Source: Nymphaea colorata (taxonomy: Eukaryota > Streptophyta > Magnoliopsida > Nymphaeales > Nymphaeaceae). Taken from it: DNA of 11,793 nucleotides. The DNA lies in NCBI RefSeq assembly GCF_008831285.2, contig NW_022204980.1, positions 15,001-26,793 on the forward strand, written 5' to 3'. The position numbers and the translations under genes are program-made. Under the pieces are notes generated by a model, which saw only the letters and a list, made by a program, of their open reading frames with translations, was not told the DNA's origin and did not search any database. Positions 1 through 9,077 of the stretch are shown here, piece after piece (position 1 is the stretch's first letter; every line of letters starts with the position of its first letter).

Positions 1-570
1 AGTGAAATACACTAGATTAACTGTAAGGGACCAACTTAATGACCTGACTCTCATTCATTTCCAAACGAACTTCTTATTTCAAGCCACTAAGTCATACTAT
101 ACGTATGTAACAAATGGCTACGCACACTCAATTAAATATATTGATTAAATATATGTCATAACAAGTGAAAATGAATCATTTAATCTCTCAGTTAAATATA
201 TATGATCAAATATATGTAATAACAAGTGAAACATATTAGGTTACCTACAAGACACCAAATGAATCACTCAAATCTCATTCATTTCCATACAAACCTATGA
301 TTTCAATATACTAAATCATTAAATATAGACGTAACAACAAGTTAAGCATATTCAATTAAGTATACGTGATCAAATGAATCACTTAAATCTCAGTCGTATT
401 GAGACGAGTGATTTAGTGTGCGTATGGATACAAATGAATGACATGTAACAACATGTTCAACTTATTGAACAAACTACAAGGGATCAAACTAAACTAATCC
501 ATAGGTCTCCTTTACATCCAGATAAACTTGTGAGTTTTTATCGTCTAAATCGTTCATCATAGATGTCATA

Positions 571-973
571 ACGAGTGAAACACATTAGGTTAATTATAAG
601 ACACCAAATGAATCACTCAAATCTCATTTATTTTCACACAAACTTTTGATTTGAATTCACTTAATCTAGCAATATGGATGTAACAACAAGTTAAGCACAT
701 TCAATTAAGTATGTGTGATCATTTGAATCACTTAAATCGCACTTGTATTGATACGAACTTGTAATTTCAATCCTTTAGATCGTGCACAATAGTCGTACCA
801 ATACGAGACATATTTAAGTGATTCATATGATGACGCATACTTTATTGAATGTACTTGACTTATTGTTATATCCATGTTAAATGATTTAGTAAATTGAAAT
901 CACAGGCTTGCATGAAAATGAATGAGATTTGAGTGATTCATTTGGTGCCCTATTGTTAACCTAATTCACTTGT
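571..973. repeat. Long imperfect palindrome (HOR-A)
   Basis: The right arm (793-973) is the same inverted A-B pair as in HOR-C. The left arm (571-757) is a different A-B pair, taken from superunit I: it has gaattcacttaatctagcaa and atatgg, as at 8680-8706, instead of the superunit III form with caacatgg. The centre is 758-792. The palindrome survived the fusion that shortened HOR-A because any A-B pair can serve as the left arm. The inverted block has small differences from HOR-C, such as gacgcat for cacgcat near 835. Confidence 0.83.
680..795 (+). other. Fusion junction between superunits I and III in HOR-A
   Basis: Up to about 715 the sequence follows HOR-D superunit I (tctagcaatatggatgtaac, matching 8696-8715). 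From about 760 it follows superunit III (cttgtaatttcaatccttta, matching 10512-10531, and the tcgtaccaatacgag entry to the inverted block). The text in between is shared by both parents, so the crossover lies between about 690 and 760 but cannot be placed more finely. The parents are about 1.72 kb apart in HOR-D. Confidence 0.8.
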
Positions 974-1419
974 GAAGCACATTCAATTAAATTACAAGTA
1001 AAACAGATTAGGTTAACTATATGACACCAAATGAATCGCTTGTTAAGGAAATCTGTATTAAGAATCATTATAAATGTAACAACTAGTGAAACACATTAGG
1101 TAAACCATAAGACACCAAATGAATCACTGGAATCTCATTGATTTTCATACAAACTTGTGATTTCGATCATCTAAATCATTTAATATAGATGTAACAACAA
1201 GTTAAACACATTCAATTAAGCATGCATGATCATATGAATCATTTAAATCTCACTTGTATTGGTACGAACGCGTGATTTCAATCCATTAGATCATTCACTA
1301 TAGATGTAACAACAAATTCAACACATCGGACTAATTACACGCATTCAAAGTAATGCATAGATCCCATTTGTATCCATATGAACTTGCGATTTCAATCCTT
1401 TAAATAATTCATTATAGAT

Positions 1420-2658
1420 GTAATAACAAGTGAAATACACTAGATTAACTGTAAGGGACCAACTTAATGACCTGACTCTCATTCATTTCCAAACGAACTT
1501 CTTATTTCAAGCCACTAATTCATTCTATACGTATGTAACAAATGGCTACGCACACTCAATTAAATATATTGATCAAATATATGTAATAACAAGTGAAAAT
1601 GAATAATTTAATCTCTCAATTAAATATATGTGATCAAATATATGTAATAACAAGTGAAACATATTAGGTTACCTACAAGACACCAAATGAATCACTCAAA
1701 TCTCATTCATTTCCATACAAACCTGTGATTTCAATATACTAAATCATTTAATATAGACGTAACAACAAGTTAAGCACATTCAATTACGTATGTGTGATAA
1801 AATGAATCACTTAAATCCCACTCGTATTGATACGAACTTGTGATTTCAATTCCTTACATCGATCTCCATAGACGTAAGAACTAGTTCAACTTATTGAACT
1901 AACTACAAGGGATCAAACTAATGCATAGGTCTCCTTTATATCCATACAAACTTGTAAGTTTTAATCATTTAAATCACTGATCAAAGATGTAATAACAAGT
2001 TAAACATATTAGGTTACCTACAAGACACCAAATGAATCACTCAAATCTCATTCATTTCCATACAAACCTATGATTTCAATATACTAAATCATTTAATATA
2101 GACGTAACAACAAGTTAAACACATTCAATTAAGTATGCGTGATCAAATGAATCACTTAAATCTCACTCGTATTGAGACGAGTCATTTAGTGTGCGTATGG
2201 ATACAAATGAATGAGATGTAACAACATGTTCAACTTATTGAACAAACTACAATGGATCAAACTAAACTAATCCATAGGTCTCCTTTACATCCATATAAAC
2301 TTGTGAGTTTTTATCGTTTAAATCGTTGATCATAAATGTCATAACGAATGAAACACATTAGGTTAATTATAAGACACCAAATGAATCACTCAAATCTCAT
2401 TTATTTTCACACAAACGTGTGATCTGAATTCACTTAATCTAGCAATATGGATGTAACAACAAGTTAAGCACATTCAATTACGTATGTGTGATCATTTGAA
2501 TCACTTAAATCGCACTTGTATTGATACGAACTTGTGATTTCAATCATTTAGATCGTGCACCATAGTTGTAACAATAAATTCAACTCATCGGACAAACTAC
2601 ACGCGTTTGTATCCATATGAACATGTGATTTTAATCATTTAAATCATTCATTATATAT
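1420..2658 (+). repeat. Superunit I of HOR-B (three ABC trimers)
   Basis: Monomers start at A* 1420, B* 1535, x 1583, A 1644, B 1759, C 1874, A 1989, B 2104, C 2218, A 2338, B 2453 and C 2568. The first trimer (1644-1988) carries text such as attacgtatgtgtgataaaa that otherwise belongs to superunit II (see 9193-9307). The second B (2104) is the foldback variant. The last C is a short form of about 91 bp. Confidence 0.82.
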
Positions 2659-3467
2659 GTATTCCAAACGAACTTCTGGTATCAAAGCCACTAGGTCATT
2701 CTATACGTAAGTAAGAAATGGTCACGCACATTCAATTAAATACAAGTGATCAATTATATGTAATAACAAGTGAAAATGAATCACTTAATCTCTGAATTAA
2801 ATATAAGTGATCAAATATATGTAATAATAAGTGAAACACATTAGGTTACTTACAAGACACTAAATGAATTACTCCAATATCATTCATTTTTATACAAACC
2901 TATGACTTTAATCTACTAAATCATTTAATATAGACGTAACAACAAGTTAAGCACATTCATATTGATACGAACTTGTGATTTCAATTCCTTACATCGATCA
3001 CCATAGATGTAAGAACTAGTTCAACTTATTGAACTAACTACAAGGGATCAAACTAATGCATAGGTCTCCTTTATATCCATACAAACTTGGAAGTTTTAAT
3101 CATTTAAATTATTGATCAAAGATGTAATAACAAGTGAAACACAATAGGTTAACAATAAGACACCAAATGAATCACTCGAATCTCATTCATTTTTGCACAA
3201 AATTGTGATTTCAATCTACTAAATCATTTATTATAGACATAACAACAAGTTAAACACATTCAATTAAGTATGCATGATTATATGAATCACTTAAATCTTA
3301 CTTGTATTCGTACGAACATGTGATTTCAATCCTTTAGAACGTTCCCTATAGATGTAACAACAAATTCAACTCATCGGACTAACTATACGTGTACAAATAT
3401 AATGACTTCAACCATTTGTATCCATATAAATTTGTGATTTCAACCATTTAAATCATTCGTTATAGAT
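2659..3467 (+). repeat. Superunit II of HOR-B, with a 42-bp internal deletion
   Basis: A* is truncated to about 52 bp (it opens gtattccaaacgaac, with the first ~65 bp after the anchor missing), as in every superunit II. Starts: A*' 2659, B* 2711, x 2760, A 2821, B 2936, C 3009, A 3124, B 3239, C 3354. The B at 2936 is only 73 bp long: cacattca joins directly to tattgatacg, losing the middle of the monomer. The anchor of the B at 3239 is mutated to cataacaac. Confidence 0.82.
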
Positions 3468-4579
3468 GTAATAACAAGTGAAATACATTAGATTAACTAT
3501 AAGGGACCAATATGATGACTTGACTCTCATTCATTTCCAAACGGACTTCTTTTTTCAAGCCACTAAGTCATTCTATACTTATGTAACAAATGGTTACGAA
3601 CATTCAATTAAATATTAGTTATCAAATGTATATAAGAACAAGTAAAAATGAATCACATAATCTCTCGATTAAACAAAAGTGATCAAATGTATGTAATAAC
3701 AAGTGAAACACATTAATTTACCTGTAAGACACCAAATGAATCACTCGAATCCCATCCATTTTCATATAAACCTATAATTTGAATTTACTAAATCATTTAA
3801 TATAAACGTAACAACAAGTTAAGTATATTCAATTAAATATGCGTGATCAATTGAATCACTTAAATCCCACTCGTATTGATGTGAACTTGTGCATAGATCA
3901 CTATAGATGTAACAACATGTTCAACTTATCGTACAAACTAGAAAGGATCAAACTAATTCATAGGTCTCCTTTATATCCATATAAACTTGTGAGTTTTAAG
4001 TATTTAAATCATTGATCATGGATGTAATAACATGTGAAACACGTTAGGTTAACTAGAAGACACCAAATGAATCACTCTAATCATTTACTTAAGACATTAT
4101 AAATGTAACAACTAGTGAAACACATTACGTAAACCATAAGACACCAAATGAATCACTCGAATCTCATTCATTTTCATAGGTCTCCTTTATATCCATACAA
4201 ACTTGTGATTTCAGTTCACTTAAGACATTATAAATGTAGCAACTAGTGAAACACATTACGTAAACCATAAGACACCAAATGAATCACTCGAATCTCATTC
4301 ATTTTCATACAAACTTGTGATTTCAATCTACTAAATCGTTTAATATAGATGTAACAACAAGTTAAACACATTCAATTAAGCATGCATGATCATAAGAATC
4401 ATTTAAATCTCACTAGTATTGGTACGAACGCGTGATTTCAATCCTTTAGATCGTTCACTATAGATGTAACAACAAATTCAACTCATCGGACTAATTACAC
4501 GCATTCAAAGTAATGCATAGATCCCATTTGTATCCATATGAACTTGCGATTTCAATCATTTAAATCATTCATTATAGAT
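3468..4579 (+). repeat. Superunit III of HOR-B, palindrome lost
   Basis: Starts: A* 3468, B* 3583, x about 3632, A 3693, B 3808, C 3909, A 4024, then two copies of a rearranged A at 4105 and 4236, B 4351 and C 4466. The A at 4024 breaks off after aatcactctaatcattta and joins cttaagacattataaatg, so the inverted block and the flanking monomers seen in HOR-C and HOR-D are gone. The C at 3909 is preceded by the shortened text gtgaacttgtgcatagatc, the superunit III signature. Confidence 0.8.
4087..4310 (+). repeat. 131-bp local duplication in HOR-B
   Basis: The text acttaagacattataaatgt and caactagtgaaacacattac begins at 4087 and again at 4218. Both copies continue into gtaaaccataagacaccaaa and cattcattttcata. 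The first then runs into ggtctcctttatatccatac, which belongs to C monomers, so the spacer between copies is an A-C chimera. The unusual acattacg (against acattagg in the sister copies) is in both, showing the duplication is recent. It occupies the site where the other copies carry the inverted block. Confidence 0.8.
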
Positions 4580-5804
4580 GTAATAACAAGTGAAATGCAC
4601 TAGATTAACTGTAAGGGACCAACTTAATGACCTGACTCTCATTCATTTACAAACGAACTTCTCATTTCAAGCCACTAATTCATTCTATACGTATGTAACA
4701 AATGGCTACGCACACTCAATTAAATATATTGATCAAATATATGTAATAACAAGTGAAAATGAATCATTTAATCTCTCAATTAAATATATGTAATAACAAG
4801 TGAAACATATTAGGTTACCTACAAGACACCAAATGAATCACTCAAATCTCATTCATTTCCATACAAACCTATGATTTCAATATACTAAATCATTTAATAT
4901 AGACGTAACAACAAGTTAAGCACATTCAATTACGTATGTGTGATAAAATGAATCACTTAAATCCCACTCGTATTGATACGAACTTGTGATTTCAATTCCT
5001 TACATCGATCACCATAGACGTAAGAACTAGTTCAACTTATTGAACTAACTACAAGGGATCAAACTAATGCTTAGGTCTCCTTTATATCCATACAAACTTG
5101 CAAGTTTTAATCATTTAAATCATTCATCAAAGATGTAATAACAAGTGAAACATATTAGGTTACCTACAAGACACCAAATGAATTACTCAAATCTCATTCA
5201 TTTCCATACAAACCTATGATTTCAATATACTAAATCATTTAATATAGACGTAACAACAACTTAAACACATTCAATTAAGTATGCGTGATCAAATGAATCA
5301 CTTAAATCTCACTCGTATTGAGACGAGTGATTTAGTGTGCGTATGGATACAAATGAATGAGATGTAACAACATGTTCAACTTATTGAACAAACTACAAGG
5401 GATCAAACTAAACTAATCCATAGGTCTCCTTTACATCCATATAAACTTGTGAGTTTTTATCGTTTAAATCGTTGATCATAGATGTAATAACGAATGAAAC
5501 ACATTAGGTTAATTATAAGACACCAAATGAATCACTCAAATCTCATTTACTTTCACACAAACTTGTGATTTGAATTCACTTAATCTAGCAATATGGATGT
5601 AACAACAAGTTAAGCACATTCAATTACGTATGTGTGATCATTTGAATCACTTAAATCGCACTTATATTGATACGAACTTGTGATTTCAATCATTTAGATC
5701 GTGCACTATAGTTGTAACAATAAATTCAACTCATTGGACAAACTACACGCGTTTGTATCCACATGAACATGTGATTTCAATCATTTAAATCATTCATTAT
5801 ATAT
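4580..5804 (+). repeat. Superunit I of HOR-C (three ABC trimers)
   Basis: Starts: A* 4580, B* 4695, x 4743, A 4790, B 4905, C 5020, A 5135, B 5250, C 5364, A 5484, B 5599, C 5714. It has the same extra trimer as HOR-B (4790-5134). The B at 5250 is the foldback variant with an intact 7-bp stem. A 14-bp deletion shortens x from about 61 to 47 bp. An open frame at 4590-4793 lies over A*, B* and x; I consider it chance (see rejected items). Confidence 0.82.
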
Positions 5805-6651
5805 GTATTTCAAACGAACTTCTGGTATCAAAGCCACTAGGTCATTCTATATGTAAGTAAGAAATGGTCACGCACATTCAATTAAATACAAGTGATCAAT
5901 TATATGTAATAACAAGTAAAATGAATCACTTAATCTCTGAATTAAATATAAGTGATCAAATATATGTAATAATAAGTGAAACACATTAGGTTACTTACAA
6001 GACACTAAATGAATCACTCCAATATCATTCATTTTCATACAAACCTATGACTTTAATCTACTAAATCATTTAATATAGAAGTAACAACAAGTTAAGTACA
6101 TTCAATTACGTATGTGTGAGAAATGAATCACTTAAATCCCACTCGTATTGATACGAACTTGTGATTTCAATTCCTTACATCGATCACCATAGATGTAAGA
6201 ACTAGTTCAACTTATTGAACTAACTACAAGGGATCAAACTAATGCATAGGTCTCCTTTATATCCATACAAACTTGTAAGTTTTAATCATTTAAATCATTG
6301 ATCAAAGATGTAATAACAAGTGAAACACAATAGGTTAACTACAAGACACCAAATGAATCACTCGAATCTCATTCATTTTGCACAAAATTGTGATTTCAAT
6401 CTACTAAATCATTTATTATAGACGTAACAACAAGTTAAACACATTCAATTAAGTATGCATGATTATATGAATCACTTAAATCTCACTTGTATTCGTACAA
6501 ACATGTGATTTCAATCCTTTAGAATGTTCCCTATAGATGTAACAACAAATTCAACTCATCGACTAACTACACGTGTACAAATATAGTGACGTCAACCATT
6601 TGTATCCATATAAACTTGTGATTTCAACCATTTAAATCATTCATTATAGAT
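5805..6651 (+). repeat. Superunit II of HOR-C
   Basis: Starts: truncated A* 5805, B* 5857, x 5906, A 5966, B 6081, C 6195, A 6310, B 6424, C 6539. It matches superunit II of HOR-D monomer for monomer, including the truncation in A* and the near-palindrome after the C anchor at 6203-6222. Confidence 0.85.
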
Positions 6652-7177
6652 GTAATAACAAGTGAAATACATTAGATTAACTATAAGGGACCAATATATG
6701 ACTTGACTCTCATTCATTTCCAAACGGACTTCTTTTTTCAAGCCACTAAGTCATTCTATACGTATGTAACAAATGGTTACGACATTCAATTAAATATAGT
6801 TATCAAATGTATATAAGAACAAGTAAAAATGAATCACATAATCTCTCGATTAAACATAAGTGATCAAATGTATGTAATAACAAGTGAAACACATTAAGTT
6901 ACCTGTAAGACACCAAATGAATCACTCGAATCCCATCCATTTTCATATAAACCTATATTTGAATTTACTAAATCATTATATAATAACATAAACATAACAA
7001 CAAGTTAAATCCCACTCGTATTGATGTCAACTTGTGCATCGATCACTATAGATGTAACAACATGTTCAACTTATCGTACAAACTAGAAAGGATCAAACTA
7101 ATTCATAGGTCTCCTTTATATCCATATAAACTTGTGAGTTTTAATTATTTAAATCATTGATCATGGATGTAATAACA

Positions 7178-7576
7178 TGTGAAACACGTTAGGTTAACTA
7201 TAGACACCAAATGAATCACTCGAATCACATTCATTTTCATACAAACTTGTGATTTCAGTTCACTTAATCAAGCAACATGGATGTAACAATAAGTTAAGCA
7301 CATTCAATTAAGTATGTGTGATCATTTGAATCACTTAAATCGCACTTGTATTGATACGAACTTGTAATTTCAATCCTTTAGATCGTGCACTATAGTCGTA
7401 CCAATACGAGTCAGATTTAAGTGATTCATATGATCACGCATACTTTATTGAATGTACTTGACTTATTGTTATATCCATGTTAAATGATTTAGTAGATTGA
7501 AATCACAGGCTTGCATGAAAATGAATGAGATTTGAGTGATTCATTTGGTGCCCTATTGTTAACCTAATTCACTTGT
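7178..7576. repeat. Long imperfect palindrome (HOR-C), ~180-bp arms, 35-bp centre
   Basis: The left arm (7178-7360) is a direct A-B pair. The right arm (7396-7576) reads as the reverse complement of such a pair. Matching landmarks are ggttaacta with tgttaaccta; caccaaatgaatcact with agtgattcatttggtg; cattcattttcat with atgaaaatgaatg; gtgatttcag with attgaaatcac; atggatgtaacaat with attgttatatccat; tgaatcacttaaatc with gatttaagtgattca; and gtattgatacga with tcgtaccaatac. The centre (7361-7395) is cttgtaatttcaatccttta plus gatcgtgcactatag. Mismatches and small gaps are scattered, so the arms have diverged since the inversion. A transcript of either strand could fold into a long hairpin; I see no promoter. 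Confidence 0.87.
7396..7576 (-). repeat. Inverted A-B monomer pair
   Basis: Read on the minus strand, this block begins acaagtgaattaggttaaca, continues with caccaaatgaatcactcaaa and cattcattttcatgcaagcc (type A), then atggatataacaataag and tgatcatatgaatcactt (type B). It is the only long reverse-oriented segment of the higher-order repeat. Other copies are 793-973, 10547-10724 and, in part, 10945-11043; HOR-B has none. Its private changes, such as gcaagcctgtgat for acaaacttgtgat, are shared by all copies, so one inversion event was amplified. Confidence 0.87.
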
Positions 7577-8136
7577 TAAGCACATTCAATTAAATTACAA
7601 GTGAAACACATTAGGTTAACTATATGACACCAAATGAATCACTTGTTAAGGACATCCGTATTAAGAATCATTATAAATGTAACAACTAGTGAAACACATT
7701 AGGTAAACCATAAGACACCAAATGAATCACTCGAATCTCATTCATTTTCATACAAACTTGTGATTTCGATCTACTAAATCATTTAATATAATGTAACAAC
7801 AAGTTAAACACATTCAATTAAGCATGCATGATCATATGAATCATTTAAATCTCACTTGTATTGGTACGAACGCGTGATTTCAATCCTTTAGATCGTTCAC
7901 TATAGATGTAACAACAAATTCAACTCATCGGACTAATTACACGCATTCAAAGTAATGCATAGATCCCATTTGTATCCATATGAACTTGCGATTTCAATCA
8001 TTTAAATCATTCATTATAGATGTAATAACAAGTGAAATACACTAGATTAACTGTAAGGGACCAACTTAATGACCTGACTCTCATTCATTTCCAAACGAAC
8101 TTCTTATTTCAAGCCACTAAGTCATTCTATACGTAT

Positions 8137-8261
8137 GTAACAAATGGCTACGCACACTCAATTAAATATATTGATCAAATATATGTAATAACAAGTGAAA
8201 ATGAATCATTTAATCTCTCAATTAAATATATGTGATCAAATATATGTAATAACAAGTGAAA
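8137..8261 (+). repeat. B*-x block: 61-bp tandem duplication inside a shortened monomer
   Basis: The text caattaaatatat, tgatcaaatatatgtaataa, caagtgaaa occurs twice in a row, starting near 8159 and near 8219, a 60-61-bp period. The two copies are separated by atgaatcatttaatctct. Together B* (48 bp) and x (61 bp) fill about 109 bp, almost one monomer length. Equivalent blocks lie at 107-231, 1535-1659, 2711-2836, 3583-3708, 4695-4805, 5857-5981, 6766-6889, 8968-9093 and 9881-10006, one per superunit. The duplication therefore predates amplification of the superunit. Confidence 0.82.
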
Positions 8262-8420
8262 CATATTAGGTTACCTACAAGACACCAAATGAATCACTCA
8301 AATCTCATTCATTTCCATACAAACCTATGATTTCAATATACTAAATCATTTAATATAGACGTAACAACAAGTTAAGCACATTCAATTAAGTATGCGTGAT
8401 CAAATGAATCACTTAAATCT

Positions 8421-8474
8421 CACTCGTATTGAGACGAGTGATTTAGTGTGCGTATGGATACAAATGAATGAGAT
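8421..8474. repeat. Foldback variant of monomer B: 7-bp stem plus 45-bp inverted tail
   Basis: cactcgtattgagacgagtg (8421-8440) is a perfect 7-bp inverted repeat around attgag. The sequence after it, to 8474, reads on the minus strand as atctcattcatttgtatcc, atacgcacactaaatcactc, which resembles the middle of monomer A and not the expected tail of B (gtgatttcaatc). So the B monomer was copied up to the stem and then continued on the opposite strand, a snap-back event. The same variant is at 391-444 (one stem mismatch, cagtcgt), 2164-2217 (one stem mismatch, gagtc) and 5310-5363 (intact stem), once per superunit I. Confidence 0.82.
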
Positions 8475-9077
8475 GTAACAACATGTTCAACTTATTGAAC
8501 AAACTACAAGGGATCAAACTAAACTAATCCATAGGTCTCCTTTACATCCATATAAACTTGTGAGTTTTTATCGTTTAAATCGTTGATCATAGATGTCATA
8601 ACGAGTGAAACACATTAGGTTAATTATAAGACACCAAATGAATCACTCAAATCTCATTTATTTTCACACAAACTTGTGATTTGAATTCACTTAATCTAGC
8701 AATATGGATGTAACAACAAGTTAAGCACATTCAATTAAGTATGTGTGATCATTTGAATCACTTAAATCGCACTTGTATTGATACGAACTTGTGATTTCAA
8801 TCATTTAGATCGTGCACTATAGTTGTAACAATAAATTCAACTCATCGGACTAACTACACGCGTTTGTATCCACATGAACATGTGATTTCAATCATTTAAA
8901 TCATTCATTATATATGTATTCCAAACGAACTTCTGGTATCAAAGCCACTAGGTCATTCTATACGTAAGTAAGAAATGGTCACGCACATTCAATTAAATAC
9001 AAGTGATCAATTATATGTAATAACAAGTGAAAATGAATCACTTAATCTCTCAATTAAATATAAGTGATCAAATATAT

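Larger units (their letters stand above)
1..1419 (+). repeat. HOR-A: truncated higher-order repeat, superunits I and III fused
   Basis: Base 1 corresponds to base 8031 of HOR-D, nine bases into monomer A*. Monomers start at: B* 107, x 155, A 216, B 331, C 445, A 565, B 680. The first part follows superunit I of HOR-D, with a constant offset of 8030. From about 760 it follows superunit III instead: cttgtaatttcaatccttta, the inverted block to 973, a hybrid stretch 974-1075, then A 1076, B 1191, C 1306. Superunit II and most of III are missing, about 2 kb. The best explanation is unequal exchange between related B monomers of superunits I and III, which share nearly the same text here. Confidence 0.85.
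1420..4579 (+). repeat. HOR-B: 3160-bp higher-order repeat lacking the inverted segment
   Basis: This copy runs from A* at 1420 to the next A* at 4580. It has superunit I (1420-2658), II (2659-3467) and III (3468-4579). It differs from HOR-C and HOR-D in three ways. In superunit II a B monomer is cut by about 42 bp near 2955. The inverted block of superunit III is absent. A 131-bp local duplication lies at 4087-4310. It shares with HOR-C an extra ABC trimer in superunit I. Confidence 0.88.
4580..8021 (+). repeat. HOR-C: 3442-bp higher-order repeat with palindrome
   Basis: This is the most complete copy, with superunit I (4580-5804), II (5805-6651) and III (6652-8021). Superunit I has three ABC trimers, and superunit III keeps the long palindrome at 7178-7576. 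Small losses relative to its sisters are a 14-bp deletion in the B*-x block near 4786 and a shortened B monomer near 6994-7053. Scattered one-base deletions occur at roughly 6380-6960 but not in the first 1.8 kb of this copy. Confidence 0.9.
6652..8021 (+). repeat. Superunit III of HOR-C, with long palindrome
   Basis: Starts: A* 6652, B* 6766, x about 6813, A 6874, B about 6994 (shortened by loss of the gtacattcaattaaatatgc part), C 7054, A 7169, B 7283, palindrome centre 7361-7395, inverted A-B pair to 7576, hybrid stretch 7577-7678, A 7679, B 7793, C 7908. The hybrid stretch combines a B-like start (agcacattcaatta) with an A-like middle (gtgaaacacattaggttaac) and ends gacatccgtattaagaatca, a sequence not seen in other monomers. 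Confidence 0.82.
8022..8915 (+). repeat. Superunit I of HOR-D (two ABC trimers)
   Basis: Starts: A* 8022, B* 8137, x 8185, A 8246, B 8361 (foldback variant), C 8475, A 8595, B 8710, C 8825 (short, 91 bp). This two-trimer form agrees with HOR-A. The open frame at 8032-8235 covers A*, B* and x and is considered chance. Confidence 0.85.

Noticed and set aside
4590-4793. Open frame of 67 codons over A*, B* and x of HOR-C
   Set aside because: It needs a GTG start and lies entirely in satellite sequence. The same position in other copies is broken: an in-frame TAA at 146-148 in HOR-A, a TAA at 1604-1606 in HOR-B, and a one-base deletion near 11513 in HOR-E. No recognisable domain is present.
7178-7576. 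Inverted-repeat transposon (MITE or foldback element)
   Set aside because: The arms are made of the satellite monomers themselves. I see no separate terminal inverted repeat and no target-site duplication, so an internal inversion of array units is simpler.
8032-8235. Open frame of 67 codons in HOR-D, nearly identical to the one at 4590-4793
   Set aside because: Its similarity to the other frame follows from being the same repeat position, not from selection on a protein. It also uses GTG as start, and sister copies carry stops or a frameshift.
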